This document shows positions 31,428-42,061 of a stretch of DNA of 64,000 nucleotides, piece after piece. The notes under the pieces were generated by a model. It searched no databases, was not told where the DNA came from, and saw nothing but the letters and a program-made list of their open reading frames with translations. This DNA comes from Limnephilus marmoratus. Its lineage: Eukaryota; Arthropoda; Insecta; Trichoptera; Limnephilidae. The stretch's first letter is position 1; each line of letters starts with the position of its first letter. A program made the translations under genes and the position numbers. The stretch spans positions 41,443,571-41,507,570 of the forward strand of contig OU862927.1 of assembly GCA_917880885.1 (NCBI GenBank), read 5' to 3'.

Positions 31428-32383
31428 GTAGGGGAGAAATGGCATGAAGGAGCCAGGTTTTGAAAGAGCCACTTGCATTATTTTGGTAGTTAAGGAACGG
31501 ATGTGGTTGGTAACTTTATTTTTAAGTGACAGCACTGATTTCCCATCACCCACAAATATTAGACAGTTCGCCGAAACCAACGGACGCCGCGACAACGAGT
31601 CAAAGTTTTTGTCACTACAAAGAAACTATTTTGTTTCATTTAAGATTTTTTTTGGTATTTTATTGTAAACAAATGTAAGTAAATGGCTTGTAGATTGGGT
31701 TTGTGCATATATTTGGCCTTGCAACCGTGTGACAACTGAGCAACACAATTTTTTATAATGTTGTTATTTTGAAGGTTATATTTCTTTAACGAATAAGTTA
31801 CGAAAGAGCCGGGTGAATGGGCCATGAAAGAGCTTAGCGTTTTTGATATAATATATTATTTGCCATTTTGTTTAATTTTCGAGATTGTTATTAATAAAAA
31901 ATAATCTGCCTCTGATATTTTAAGATTATATATATATATATAATAGGTATGACTGAATAATATGTTAAGATTAAAGCGTTTGTTAGAATTACTTAAAATG
32001 ACTGTTATAATTAAAAAATTCTTAAAAATATCATTAGTTTCGAAAAATGATTTGTTGGAATTGTCTTTTTGTTTTTTTTTTAATAGGGCAATTATTATTA
32101 GTTTGCATAATTTTCCCAATTAAACTTTATAATACAGACTGTCTCTTTCATAACTTTTAGTAGCTCTTTCAATACCGAAATGTTATGAAAGAACCAAAAG
32201 ACACATTTAAAAAAAATTAATGTTTCGTTGATTTGTTTATAGTATTGAAGGTTTTTTCGTATAAAATTACCTTCTTCATTAAATAAATAATAATTTAAGA
32301 AAAAAAACATCATTTCTTGCATTAAAAGTATATTTTTTTGCTCTGTTTAGAAAACTGGCTCTTTCATGCCACTTCTCCCCTAC
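31428..32383. mobile_element. 956-bp element with ~40-bp inverted ends and a 4-bp target duplication
   Basis: The ends are GTAGGGGAGAAATGGCATGA and, inverted, GTAGGGGAGAAGTGGCATGA. The sequence CTAT flanks both sides (31424-31427 and 32384-32387). Inside, the motif 'ATGAAAGAGC' or its complement recurs at 31458, 31825, 32137, 32165 and 32358. No protein is recognisable. Four-bp duplications occur in a few DNA transposon superfamilies; the ends do not let me choose one. Confidence 0.7.
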
Positions 32384-32424
32384 CTATTTAAAGTACAGCA
32401 ATAAACAATAAACAATTTATTGGA

Positions 32425-32770
32425 TAACCTACACCTCTGCAATAGTGGTTCATGGGGGGTGAAGTTTGTCCGGGTCTTGGCGGCGAACTTGTTTGCCCAC
32501 CAGCAGCAAGGCATGCCGGATTGAGAGAGAATGGTTGAGGGAGTCTCTTTGACTTCTCCAGCCATACTTTCTCGGAATATCGCCTTGCACCGCAGTGGGA
32601 GGGATGGATTCATACGTCCGTCACTCCTGGACACGCTGACCCCCTGATTCCTACCCACCCTTCATACCCTTTTCCTTCCCAGAACTTTCTCTTATTCCTT
32701 TCCTGAAAAGATTCTCCACACAGCATCCCCAAAGATGACATAGGCCTCCTGTGAGGAGCTAATGTAAAAA
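32425..32770 (+). mobile_element. SINE-like retroposon S, with poly(A)
   Basis: Plus-strand copy lacking only part of the head: 'GTCCGGGTCTTGGCGGCGAA', 'TCGCCTTGCACCGCAGTGGG', 'CCGTCACTCCTGGACACG', 'CCTACCCACCCTTCATACCC', 'CCACACAGCATCCCCAAAGA', ending 'GAGGAGCTAATG' and eight A. This copy best shows the order of blocks and the retroposon tail. Confidence 0.7.
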
Positions 32771-33084
32771 AAAGGTGTCATAGAAATCGTTGTGTCTTCC
32801 ATACTACCGTGATTAGAAATATGCGTATGCTGTTAGAAAGATAAAACAAAACCCTTTATACTCTAATCTAAAAGTTTACTTCAAAATAAACAAAAATTTT
32901 AACAAAACAAAAAAACGACTTCAAAAAATGCACTAAAAAGTAAAAAAATAATTTCGTATTCTTCTACAACTTTATAATCAACTTACCTTTTCTACTCATC
33001 AATATGAACGTACGATTGTTATTTTTGGAGTCGGTGTCGGCGGGAGAGGAGCTGTCAAGTGAACACGCCGGGCCGCGGGTACCT

Positions 33085-33128
33085 TGGTTGACTAATTCGA
33101 TTAAGCTAATTCGATTAAACTAATTCGA
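33085..33128. repeat. Three tandem copies of CTAATTCGATTAA
   Basis: The 14-bp unit (G/A)CTAATTCGATTAA occurs three times in a row between 33089 and 33132. It is a very recent short tandem repeat with no coding frame. Confidence 0.7.
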
Positions 33129-33164
33129 TTAAGATTCGGCCGAGTATCGTAAATTTGTTCTTCA

Positions 33165-33480
33165 GAATTGGAGAGTTCCGTTACTTTGTCATGGATCCCA
33201 TAATCAGAACCTAACCAAACTCTCATCAAACTACACTTGAAGTACATCCTTTCCAATAAAAAAAGAATCATCGAAATCGGTTGGCGTGATATTGAGTTAT
33301 TCGTCCATTTGTCGCGCATATACTTGATGCAAATTTAAGACTTATATGATTTTCTCATAGATGCCATTGTTAGAACTGGACCAAATTAAAATGGGACCAC
33401 ACGGGAAGCACCAGCTTTCAAATAAAAAAAGAATCATCAATATCGGTTCACCCAGTCGAAAGTTCTGAGGTAACAAACAT
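33165..33480. repeat. Two diverged copies of a 'AAAAAAAGAATCATC' repeat
   Basis: The blocks at 33175-33310 and 33355-33480 share the order 'ATCATAACCxxxCCAAA', 'CCAATAAAAAAAGAATCATC' and 'ATCGGTT'. This sequence type is frequent at the 3' ends of insect Helitron- or RTE-derived repeats. It is non-coding. Confidence 0.45.
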
Positions 33481-33917
33481 AAGAAAAAAAAAAAAAAATG
33501 CAGTCGAATTGAGAACCTCCTCCTTTTCGAAGTCGTTAAATAAATAAAATGTACTATTTTATGAATCCACGGTTGCCGACCGCAATATGAAAAAAAAATG
33601 ATGAAACTTTGGGAATGAATTATTTTTACATGTAACGACAAAAAGTCCGTTGACGATAATGTTAATCATACATTTGTTTATAAAATATGTTGATTATAAA
33701 ACTTGAAAGCACAACTCGTCATCTTTCAAAAACGTGTTTTGGTTTTCGGATGCGATCAGAAATATTCCAATTATTTGGATTTAATTGCAAAGTGGAAATA
33801 TTTTGACTTTCAGACAAAATAGTTATTCCGATGCCTGATGGGTTAAGATGTGGAGCTTTGAAAGATACGTAAACTGACAAAAAAGGAGACCAAGTGTTTA
33901 TCACGAGGCTATTAACA

Positions 33918-34450
33918 CCCCCGCCTTAGGTCACCCCAACTTGTTTGCTACGTTTGGTGACTTAGAAAGGGTTCATGGGTTGAGGTTTGTGTAGGGCTTG
34001 GTGGCTGACGTGTTTGCCTACGTACTGCGTGGCGGGCCGGATCATGAGGGATTGGGTGAGGGAGACCTTTTGACCTCTCCAGTCGGAGTCTCGACTCATC
34101 GCCTTGCACCGCAGTGGGAGATTTTTTTTTTACATTAACTCCACACAGGAGGCCCTGAGGAAAATAATTTCCCAAGGGCCTATGTCATTTTGATGCTGTG
34201 TGGAGGTTTTTGAGGAGAGGAAGGAATGAACATTGGTCTTGAAGAGACCCATTTTGTAGGAAGGATGGAAATGGATGCATACGTACGTCACTCCTGGACA
34301 CACTGACCCCAAGATTCCAATCCATCCCTTATACATTTTCCTTTCTTTCTCTAAAATGGCCCTCCACAGAGCATCCCCAAAGACGATACAGGTCGCGAGG
34401 GATATTCTTATAAAAACACAGAGCCTCTTGTGTGGAGCCAATGTAAGATT
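33918..34450 (+). mobile_element. SINE-like retroposon S, split by a LINE D tail
   Basis: The head and middle (33918-34122) and the tail (34271-34450) belong to one plus-strand copy: the block 'GCACCGCAGTGGGAGA' is followed after the insert by 'ATACGTACGTCACTCCTGGA' and ends 'GTGTGGAGCCAATGTAAG'. Between them lies the minus-strand insert at 34123-34270. Confidence 0.65.
34123..34270 (-). mobile_element. LINE D 3' end inserted in a SINE-like copy
   Basis: Poly(T) at 34123-34132 is followed by 'ACATTAACTCCACACAGGAG' and, further in, by the C-terminal codons of LINE D ('GAAGAGACCCATTTTGTAGG' corresponds to the 'YNMGLF' region). It is a 5'-truncated insertion of about 150 bp, younger than the SINE-like copy it interrupts. 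Confidence 0.65.
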
Positions 34451-34559
34451 TTTTTTTTTTAATATTTGTGTATTAATGAAATTTTTTGTATTATATTCAA
34501 TAATTAATGTCATCATCATCATTACATAGTATAAAATGAAGTCGCTCAAAATGTATGTG

Positions 34560-34790
34560 CGCATAGATCTTTTAAACTAACCAACGGATTTTCTTGCGGT
34601 TTTCACCAATAGATAGAGTGATTCAAGAGGAAGATTTATACGTATAATAAATGCTTATTATAGTAGAGAAAAGCCAAGAAATTCAAATATTCAATTCAAG
34701 CAGCGGGCAGCTGGTGGTGTGGATTTTATTAAGGTTGGGTAATGGCGTTGTGTTTCGTTAGCCACAGCAACGTGTGGCCGGGTCTGCTAG
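34560..34790 (+). mobile_element. Helitron-like 3' end
   Basis: The segment ends 'GTGTGGCCGGGTCTGCTAG' (CTAG at 34787-34790) followed by T. Upstream are 'AACCAACGGATTTTCTTGCG' and 'AGCGGGCAGCTGGTGGTG', typical of insect Helitron-derived repeats. The 5' boundary is approximate. Confidence 0.45.
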
Positions 34791-35039
34791 TGAATTATAA
34801 ACCTTAAATATGTTAACTAATTTTGAAATTAATCCTAATTTTAAAATTAACAAATATTTTGTTTACGAAATCAAATAATCGTTATTTTTTTAATTTCCAA
34901 TCAAATTATAAAAATACTTTAATTTTTTAATTAATTTTTTGATTTCCAATCAATTTAGAAAAATGCCTTAATAACTACCTGCTTATCGTTATTGTAATTA
35001 TTCGAAAAACTATGAATTATGAACATGTAGAAATATTAT

Positions 35040-35370
35040 TTACTGGCTGGTTCCCGGCGTGCGTTGCAATGCCATGCAAATAAATAAATTGATTCTCCCA
35101 GCATGCCCTTTCCCATGTGTCCCCGTACCCTTCCACCTTTCCCGCCTTCCCCCTCCCTTGTCTCTTAAATATACGAAATTCACACATTTTCAGTAACAAA
35201 AATTTTATAACGCCATAGCTTACCATTATATAAATATAGCCTATGTTACTTATTGATAATTTCGCTTTCAATTGGTGAAACAATTTTTTAAATCGCTTTA
35301 ATGGTTTAGGTGTGAGAGCGTGGCAAACAAACACACCCCCTTTCGCATTTATAATATTAGTAAGGATATT
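35040..35370 (+). repeat. Dispersed repeat with pyrimidine-rich block and Helitron/RTE-like 3' end
   Basis: 'GGTTCCCGGCGTGCGTTGCA' at 35048 is followed by a C/T-rich block at 35095-35163, then 'CAATTGGTGAAACAATTTTT' and the end 'TTTCGCATTTATAATATTAG'. The first part recurs inverted at 59050-59240. Non-coding. Confidence 0.5.
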
Positions 35371-35861
35371 TAGAAATTCCATATTACTGAGAAAACAAAA
35401 TCTACATAAATACTCAGCTGAAATGTACGAATTAACCGCTCCACAGAGAATTTACATATTTTCTGTCTTAAATTTCTTTCATTTTATTTATTTAGTTTTG
35501 TAATTTATTCTTAATTTTACGCAGGCGTTTAGTTGGCAGTTATGTTAATTAATTTCAATAGAATTTGATAACAATAAGTCCATTAATTTTGCTCTTGAGA
35601 AAAAAAATTGTCTCTTTTAGTATTCTATACATTACGAACAGGCACATTATTAATTTAAGCTAAATAGATTTTAACTTTCTACGCATAAACACCTATTGTT
35701 TTTATAACTTTCTTGCTTTAAACACATGTCATATGATTATTATGTTAATTCTATTACCACCTATTTTAAACTTGTTTTAAATTATAAATATAGGCCACAA
35801 TTCTATTTTTGATGATTTTAGAGGCAACGTTGGCAAATATTTTTAATGATTTTTTTTTTAA
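35371..35861. other. AT-rich sequence without recognisable genes
   Basis: Nothing beyond short chance frames was seen. Confidence 0.35.
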
Positions 35862-35965
35862 CATGAGCTCTACACAGGAGGCCCTGAGAAAAATAATCTT
35901 TGGGATGTTGTGTAGAGGGTTTTTTGAATGAAAGAAGTAAAGGAGAGTTCTGGGAAGGAAATGGA
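35862..35965 (-). mobile_element. SINE-like retroposon S, 5' truncated
   Basis: Minus-strand 3' end: T run, then 'CTCTACACAGGAGGCCCTGA', 'GGGATGTTGTGTAGAGGG' and 'GAGAGTTCTGGGAAGGAAAT'. About 100 bp remain. Confidence 0.6.
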
Positions 35966-36904
35966 TATGATTTTAAAAAAAAAACAATTTCAATGCTTTT
36001 AGATAGAAAACGATAAAATAAAAGATAAAATATTGTACCACATAACCGTACTAAAAAAATTCGTGTTTTGGCCTCAAAACCAAAATTAACTTTTGCATGA
36101 AAAAAGTCGCATAGCTATTCCTTTTAATAACCAAACTAATGCAAACCGCAGCCAAGCAGTAGTTGTTGGTGGCTATAAATCAGATTGGGTGACCGTACCG
36201 TCGGGAGTACCCCAAGGTTCGTTATTAGGACCATTACTCTTCAACATTAATGACATTGGAAAAAACCATTCCAGGACGTTGTTATACGCAGATGACATGA
36301 AAATATTTTCCCCTGTCACGTGCACCAATATTTATTGTGCATAGCACAACCTTCAAATAAACGTTAAAAATGCGGCGCCATCAGGTTCACCCGCAATAAA
36401 AACCCAATTACTTTCAATTATGCCCTTAACGGTACGTCACGAATTTGGAAATAGTGTTAGACTCGAAATTACTTTTTGACCGCAACATCGAATCCATGGT
36501 ATCAAAGGTTTCCAAGGTACGAGGCTTTGTACTTAGAACCTGCAAAGGTTTTAAAAAAGTAAAAACCCTGAAAATGCTTTACTTTCTCTGAGAACGCCTC
36601 TGAAATCTGGAATTCAAAGTATAAGTATCACATAGAAAGTATTGAGAAAGTGCAAAACCGATTTCTACGATACCTAGATTTTCAGAGCTATCGTCCTGAT
36701 CTGAGCCACGAAGAGTCAGCCGCTTTCTTCAGGATATCGTCTTTGGAAAGTCGAAAAAATTTAGCAGACGTACTATTTTTATAAAAAATAGCTTCCTCTA
36801 TGATAGATTGCCCGGAATTACTAGAAGTGCCTATTAAGAGTGCCCATCAGACAAACCAGACAAAACCACGCATTAAAAATTCCTCAATGAAACACTAACT
36901 CTAA

Positions 36905-37070
36905 GGCTACATCCGCACAGGCAGGCGGCTGGCTTAGCGCCTAGAGCCTAGTGGCAAAAAACCAACGCGTTGGTTTACCTGGATACACGCTAAGCGGCAA
37001 TCCATCGGCTATCTACTACCTATCTAGGCTCTAGGCGCTAAGCAAGCCGCCTGCCTATGCGGACGTAGCC
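36905..37070. mobile_element. 166-bp MITE with TAA target duplication (Harbinger/Tourist type)
   Basis: The two halves are inverted copies over ~47 bp: 'GGCTACATCCGCACAGGCAG' against 'CTGCCTATGCGGACGTAGCC', with a shared GGCTCTAGGCGCTAAGC core. It is flanked by TAA on each side (36902-36904 and 37071-37073), as expected for PIF/Harbinger-type MITEs. It interrupts LINE I. Confidence 0.8.
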
Positions 37071-37079
37071 TAAACAAAA

Positions 37080-37151
37080 TCCGCCATAGCTCAGTGGTCA
37101 GAGCATCCGACCGGCAATCAGAAGGACACGGGTTCAAGTCCCGTTGGCGGC
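37080..37151 (+). tRNA. tRNA-like sequence, anticodon position GGC (Ala), probably a pseudogene
   Basis: A cloverleaf can be drawn. The acceptor stem has six of seven pairs (CCGCCA with TGGCGG; first pair T-C). The D stem is GCTC/GAGC, the anticodon stem TCCGA/TCAGA has one C-A mismatch, and the variable loop is 5 nt. The T stem is ACGGG/CCCGT with loop TTCAAGT. Box A (TAGCTCAGTGGT) and box B (GGTTCAAGTCC) are good. The loop CCGGCAA puts GGC at the anticodon and C at position 33, where nearly all tRNAs have U. These defects suggest a decayed tRNA gene or a tRNA-derived SINE head. Confidence 0.55.
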
Positions 37152-37345
37152 AAGTATCTTTTCTCGGAAGATTTTTCAATGTAAATGAGTGTTTCAGGCT
37201 GACAATTATTGCTTATAGTAATTGTAAACAAAATATATCCATTCACCGCGCTTCACACAACTTTAACACTTCTTACAGTGAATTCGACTTATTTAACAGA
37301 GTACCTGACATTTTCAAACCTAAAATGAATAATAAATAACATTTA

Positions 37346-38582
37346 CACATACATACTACTATTTACACACAATATATCCATCCCTTTCCCCTCCCCTCTA
37401 TCATCCCAACCAGACAACCAAATTTAACTATTTTCTTTATATCTACTCACTAAATAATTTAATACACGTCGGTGAAAACCTATTATTGGTTAAATATTTA
37501 CACATATTTCATCAAACATTATTTATTAATGTAAGTGGTTTTCCAAATAAAATAAAATAAAAATAAAATATCGATTGCGGTTCACATGCAGTAGAAGCCA
37601 AACTTTATCAAAAACAATCTCAACCACAATAACTACAAGCGGCCAAAAAGCGCAGACCTAGCGTCATTTCCGTTTGATATCTCTACCAATATAATCAAAG
37701 AGGTCAATGAGCGCAGTTTGATGCTTCGCAGGTGCCGTGATGCGTCATTTCCGTTTCATCTGAATTCCTAATCATAAAGAGGCTAAAGAAGTTTCACTTC
37801 AAAAAATATATATCTCTTGGTCTCTCAAAAATACCACTCCGCAGCTCGCTTCTCCCAGGAAAAAATCAAATATCACTTATTTTTCACATCTTTATCTCTT
37901 CGCAACGTAATTCCAAGTGGGAAGCTTTCACGCCGTCTACGAGATTAATGCACTTCTTCACGGAGGCTTCGAAGGAAAGAGCCTCCTCGGGGAGCGATAA
38001 ATTCTCCTCTCATATTCGATTAGAAGCCTTCGCGAGCTTGTTAGCCCGGCCGCTAGGGCCACCAACCGGAAGGGGATATTGATGTATTGTGTGTGTATTA
38101 GACGAAATAAAAAAAAAATAAAGCCTTTTATAGAAAACGACATAAATTGATAGAGTAGGATTTTATGTATCCATCGTCCAGTTGATTGGTCAGACATCTT
38201 CGAAAAATTTAAATTTGAGTGAGTATGCAGTTATATGAGGAAGTGTACCCACTATCCGGCACAATACTCAGATTACTCATAAACACCACCAAATCACTTA
38301 TAATGCAGAAAAAGTTGCGTTGGATTAAAATAAATTTTAATGTTTTCTGGGTCAGTAATAGGATATTTCAAAATGTCATACTAATGTACCGGACCGTTAT
38401 GTTTCCCAGTGTTATTTTATGGCGTATTTAATATGAATCGTTGAGTTTCAAAACCCACCCTAAAGGATTTTCTTACTTTCGAGTAAATCAAGAATAATGT
38501 GTTTTTTACTAAATCAAGAAAAGCATGGTAAGCAGATGAGGTTCCATTGTTATTTATTGTTTCTTTGTAACTAACTAACTAA
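37346..38582. other. Sequence without recognisable genes
   Basis: Short frames only. (AAATA)n-like repeats at 37545-37570 look like a retroposon tail. A GC-richer patch at 37930-38085 has no coding signature. Confidence 0.35.
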
Positions 38583-38850
38583 CCATCACGCCGTTTCCCC
38601 GCAGGGGTAGGCAGAGAGGACGGACCGCCGAACAACTCGATCTTGGCACACACTCCTTGCCTCGTTCACATTCATACATCGTCTCATACATGCTCTTCTA
38701 TTATTCCGACTCTTCACATGGCCCGACTCAAGTATCTGATTCACTTGGTCGTGCCATGTCTTCCTCGGGCGTCCCCAACATCTTCTTCCATTCACATTTG
38801 CGTCATATATTCTCCTTACACTCCTTTCCTCGTTCATGTTATTATTAGCT
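38583..38850 (-). mobile_element. LINE E C-terminal fragment
   Basis: Minus-strand frame with 'ERSVRRIYDANVNGRRCWGR' and 'PRKTWHDQVNQILESGH', the conserved end of an RTE-like LINE polyprotein, followed by the 3' end (38583-38620, 'CCCCGCAGGGGTAGGCAGAG' on plus). Other copies lie at 42062-42706 and 49845-50392. Confidence 0.75.
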
Positions 38851-39777
38851 GACCAGGAAAGCGTTGTTCTGCGATGTAAATTATTTCTAGTGAATATTTT
38901 GGTTGTTAAATAAAAAATAACGAATGCATTGCAAGCGTGTGGGGATGGGATCTATGACAGAAATAGGAATGGAGCGCTGTAGGCAATGACCGCTGATAAA
39001 AAAAAAAAAAAACACGAAGGTAGGAAAATGAAATAAAGAAAATCAATACGATATTTTTTGTCAGTCCATCACAAATAAGCTCGAGGGTTTGCCCACGCAG
39101 AACACGATCCCGAATGAAATATTAAAATAAAGCGACGAGTCTCGTGAATGTCTTGCGCATGTGTAGATGATAGTTTAATGAGGCGGACGTAGCGCCATCT
39201 GTCATTCAACAACATAAATAACTCCGTTCTGTTTGAAATACGAAAGACGGTTAAATTTGTTGACACAAAAATACTAAGATCGCGATTAAAAAAAGGGAGG
39301 GTGGGAAGCTTAAAATTTGGGGTTATAGGTATTTTTTGATGCCAAATAAAAAAAAATTGTCAAAAAAATTTGATTTTTTTTTCTGGATAGGGACACCCTA
39401 ATCACCCAGCGGTATGAAATATACTTTAAAACCTATTCTCATACCTACCAAAAATACATAAAAAAATCATAAATATCGGTTGAGCCTTTAGGGAGGAGTG
39501 CGACCACAAACATCGTGACACGAGATTTTTATATATAAGATTTAACCACAATAATTATTTTTGCAAAGTTATGGAATATTTCGTTTCAGTAATACACAGT
39601 AGTAATAATATGTAATACAAAATGAAAAAGATACGTTCTTCAGAATAAAAGCGTAATATAATCTAAAGGGTTTTTAAAAGGTGATGAAATACGGATTTAA
39701 ATTTTATAATTCGAATTAAGGCTCCGCAACCGGGCTCGAAAAGAAGAAGATGGAGAGATACAAAATTACGAATGTTA
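38851..39777. other. Repeat-like sequence without genes
   Basis: The stretch 39340-39540 ('CATAAATATCGGTTGAGCCT', 'CATCGTGACACGAGATTTTT') resembles 3' ends of insect Helitron/RTE-derived repeats. Nothing else is recognised. Confidence 0.35.
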
Positions 39778-40148
39778 AGCTGGGTCCACACATGTTCTTT
39801 TGTCCGTTCCGTTTCTCCGTTCCGTATCAGCGTCGCGATCAAGAACGCTAGTTTGGACGCCCGTTCGGAACGGTACGGTGTTACGGCGGGACGATACGGG
39901 TAGGTATGCCCCGATCCATCGGGAGTCGGTTTATTCGGCCCGTTCAAAGGCGATACGATACGGGTATGCGCCAGTCTGGATGCGATCGCGGCATGCGCAG
40001 GTCGTTCTCTCTGGAATGTAATGAACACGCGACGATGCTGATGATCGCAGCGACGTTACGGAGGTACGGGCTATTTTTACTTGCGTCCAGAGTTTTTGAT
40101 ACGGAACGGAGGTACGGAACGGACAAAAGAACATGTGTGGACCCAGCT
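39778..40148. mobile_element. 371-bp MITE with TTA target duplication (Harbinger type)
   Basis: Long, nearly symmetrical arms with ends AGCTGGGTCCACACATGTTC and its inverse, flanked by TTA (39775-39777 and 40149-40151). The GC content (~50%) is well above the surroundings, and CG dinucleotides are frequent ('GTTCCG', 'GATACGGG', 'GGTACGG' repeated). Frames across it (39663-40250) are by-products of the palindrome. No transposase. Confidence 0.85.
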
Positions 40149-40744
40149 TTAGAGGAGAGTGTTAACATTTGCAGCGCAAAATCGATGCGAAAATTTCGAA
40201 AATGTTTAATAAAACACGACTCGTTTAAAATAGAGCAAAAATCTTACTGAAAGCATCTTAAGTATCATTTAAAGAAACATTGTGAACTTTTTCACAAACA
40301 TAATTTATAAGATAATAGAAACAAACTTGTTTATAATGATTTTTGGAGCATACTTTGCGATTTTTTTCTATCGAGGGAATTTCATATAATTTGCGTTTCG
40401 GCGCGGGTATTATCTTGACCTTATCTTCAAAAATAACATATATTTTTTAAGAGCTTTAAAACTTCAAATGTTTAAGGGAGATATGTAAGAAATCGGTAGA
40501 AATTCGGGTTGCGGGCCCTTAAACACATAATTTTTGATGTACAAAAATTTTGCTGCAAACATAAAAAAGTTTTTAAAATGGCACGTTTTTCATTTTTCTA
40601 ACAAACAACACTGATAACGATAATTGCATATTGTAGGCAAATGTATTATAAACGTTATCGCTCACTCACTTTTTATCGTTTCAATTAAAAATAATAAATT
40701 AATTAGAGGAGAATTAATTAAAGAATTCCCAAGGAATACCAATT
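40149..40744. other. AT-rich sequence without genes
   Basis: No features recognised. Confidence 0.35.
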
Positions 40745-40915
40745 TGGGAGGCGGGTATGTGTGCCGCCACCCCTGGAAACATTTATCTTGATAATTAACA
40801 CCTCTGCCATAGGTTACCCTAAATGGTTCACTACGTTTGGTAGCTTAGCAGGGGTGCCCGGGTTCAGAGGATGAGGTTTGTTCAGCTCTTTGCGGAGAAT
40901 GCGTTTGCACATCTA
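40745..40915 (+). mobile_element. SINE-like retroposon S, head only
   Basis: The 5' end ('GGGAGGCGGGTATGTGTGCC') and head blocks ('CACCTCTGCCATAGGTTACC', 'TAGCAGGGGTGCCCGGGTTC') are present. The copy ends near 40915, before the middle and tail. Confidence 0.6.
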
Positions 40916-40964
40916 CTATTGAGATTGATTCAATTACACATACCTGCCTTCTCTTTTTCTTTAA

Positions 40965-41623
40965 CCACTGGAGCGATTGTGGTCGAAAAATGGACCACTT
41001 TTATTTTTCTGCGAATGATAGCGGTCCGAAATTGGACCGCATTTTCCTATCATTCGTAAAACATTTATTGTAATTATTTAAAACATTTTCCATGGCCAGC
41101 CATTTATTTTACAACGAAGTTATTGAAATGCTTTATCTATTATGACCATAGATGTCGAAAAATCCGATCTTCGTAGATTATTTTAGAACGATGTTAACAA
41201 TAAATTTTTAAAATATTTTTTTCACGCTGAATTTTTGATCAGTTGTTTACGGTTAAAATTAAGTAATTTTCCATAGATATGCACCGTTCATCATCAAGAC
41301 TACAGACAACATGCAGAAATCGAAAATATTGTTGACTCGAATGAGTACCCCTCGCGGCAGTCAAAGTAACAAACATGCAGGATTCGCGCGGTTATAAACT
41401 TTAAGATTTTTTTTTATTATATATACATCCTACCAAAATGAGATAAACGGTAAAATAAGGTTAATTCATTGTCTGTACAGCACTATAATAAGTTTTTATG
41501 TCTCCATGGTAAAATTCGAATGTATGATTTTTTTAATGTTTGGAAAAATTTTAAAAAATGATCCTCTGGGAAATCTCGAGCAATCGAAGCAAATTTATTT
41601 ATATCGCGTGATCGCTCCAGTGG
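40965..41623. mobile_element. Second TTAA-flanked element, 659 bp
   Basis: Ends CCACTGGAGCGAT and ATCGCTCCAGTGG are exact inverse copies, flanked by TTAA (40961-40964 and 41624-41627). Near the left end two short palindromes follow each other (GTGGTCGAAAAATGGACCAC and GCGGTCCGAAATTGGACCGC). No transposase frame. TTAA targets fit piggyBac or Kolobok; the ends differ from the element at 15039. Confidence 0.75.
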
Positions 41624-41627
41624 TTAA

Positions 41628-42061
41628 GTATAAATTCATCTTCAAAGTAACTCGCGACTTCCGGATTCAGAGTCGACTTTTGAATTCATTGTCATTTCAC
41701 AAGCTATCTCTAATAGGTATATAATTCTATTCTGTATATATTTCAACCGAGTCTTTGGTTCCTACCATAGACATCAGAATGAATAAACCAGAAGTGGTGA
41801 GAAGAGTGCCCCTGTTCATAAAGTGCAATGACGGGGAAACTATTTCGCCACCCGGTTGGATGAAATTCAAAGAAAAAGAAAATAAATATATTAAAAAAAA
41901 CTTCATTCACATAAAAAAAGAGGTCATGCGAATATTGCATGCAGTCATTTAAGACACTAAAAAACGTACGTGTAGACAGAAAATATTTATTACTTAATAG
42001 GTACTCGTACTAACTCCAGTCATCAAAGAAGCTCAAAATGCTGAAACTACGAGTAACTAAC
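41628..42061. other. Sequence without recognisable genes
   Basis: Only short chance frames. No element ends found. Confidence 0.35.

Larger units (their letters stand above)
36085..37345 (+). mobile_element. LINE I fragment (Jockey-type RT and tail), decayed and interrupted
   Basis: Reverse transcriptase motifs 'VPSGVPQGSLLGPLLF' and 'LLYADDMKIFSPV' are readable at 36093-36344. After frameshifts come 'VRGFVLRTCKGFKKVKTLKM' (about 36517) and 'VQNRFLRYLDFQSYRPD' (about 36651). The extreme C-terminus 'DLFNRVPDIFKP' lies at 37290-37325, beyond a MITE and a tRNA-like sequence. Multiple stops; inactive. Confidence 0.7.

Noticed and set aside
37094..37339. 81-codon frame beginning in the tRNA-like sequence
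   Set aside because: The first residues are simply the translation of tRNA boxes A and B, a well-known false gene, and the rest reads into LINE I's tail.
39663..40250. Overlapping frames of 67-121 codons on both strands
   Set aside because: The high GC and dyad symmetry of the MITE leave few stops; there is no conserved motif.
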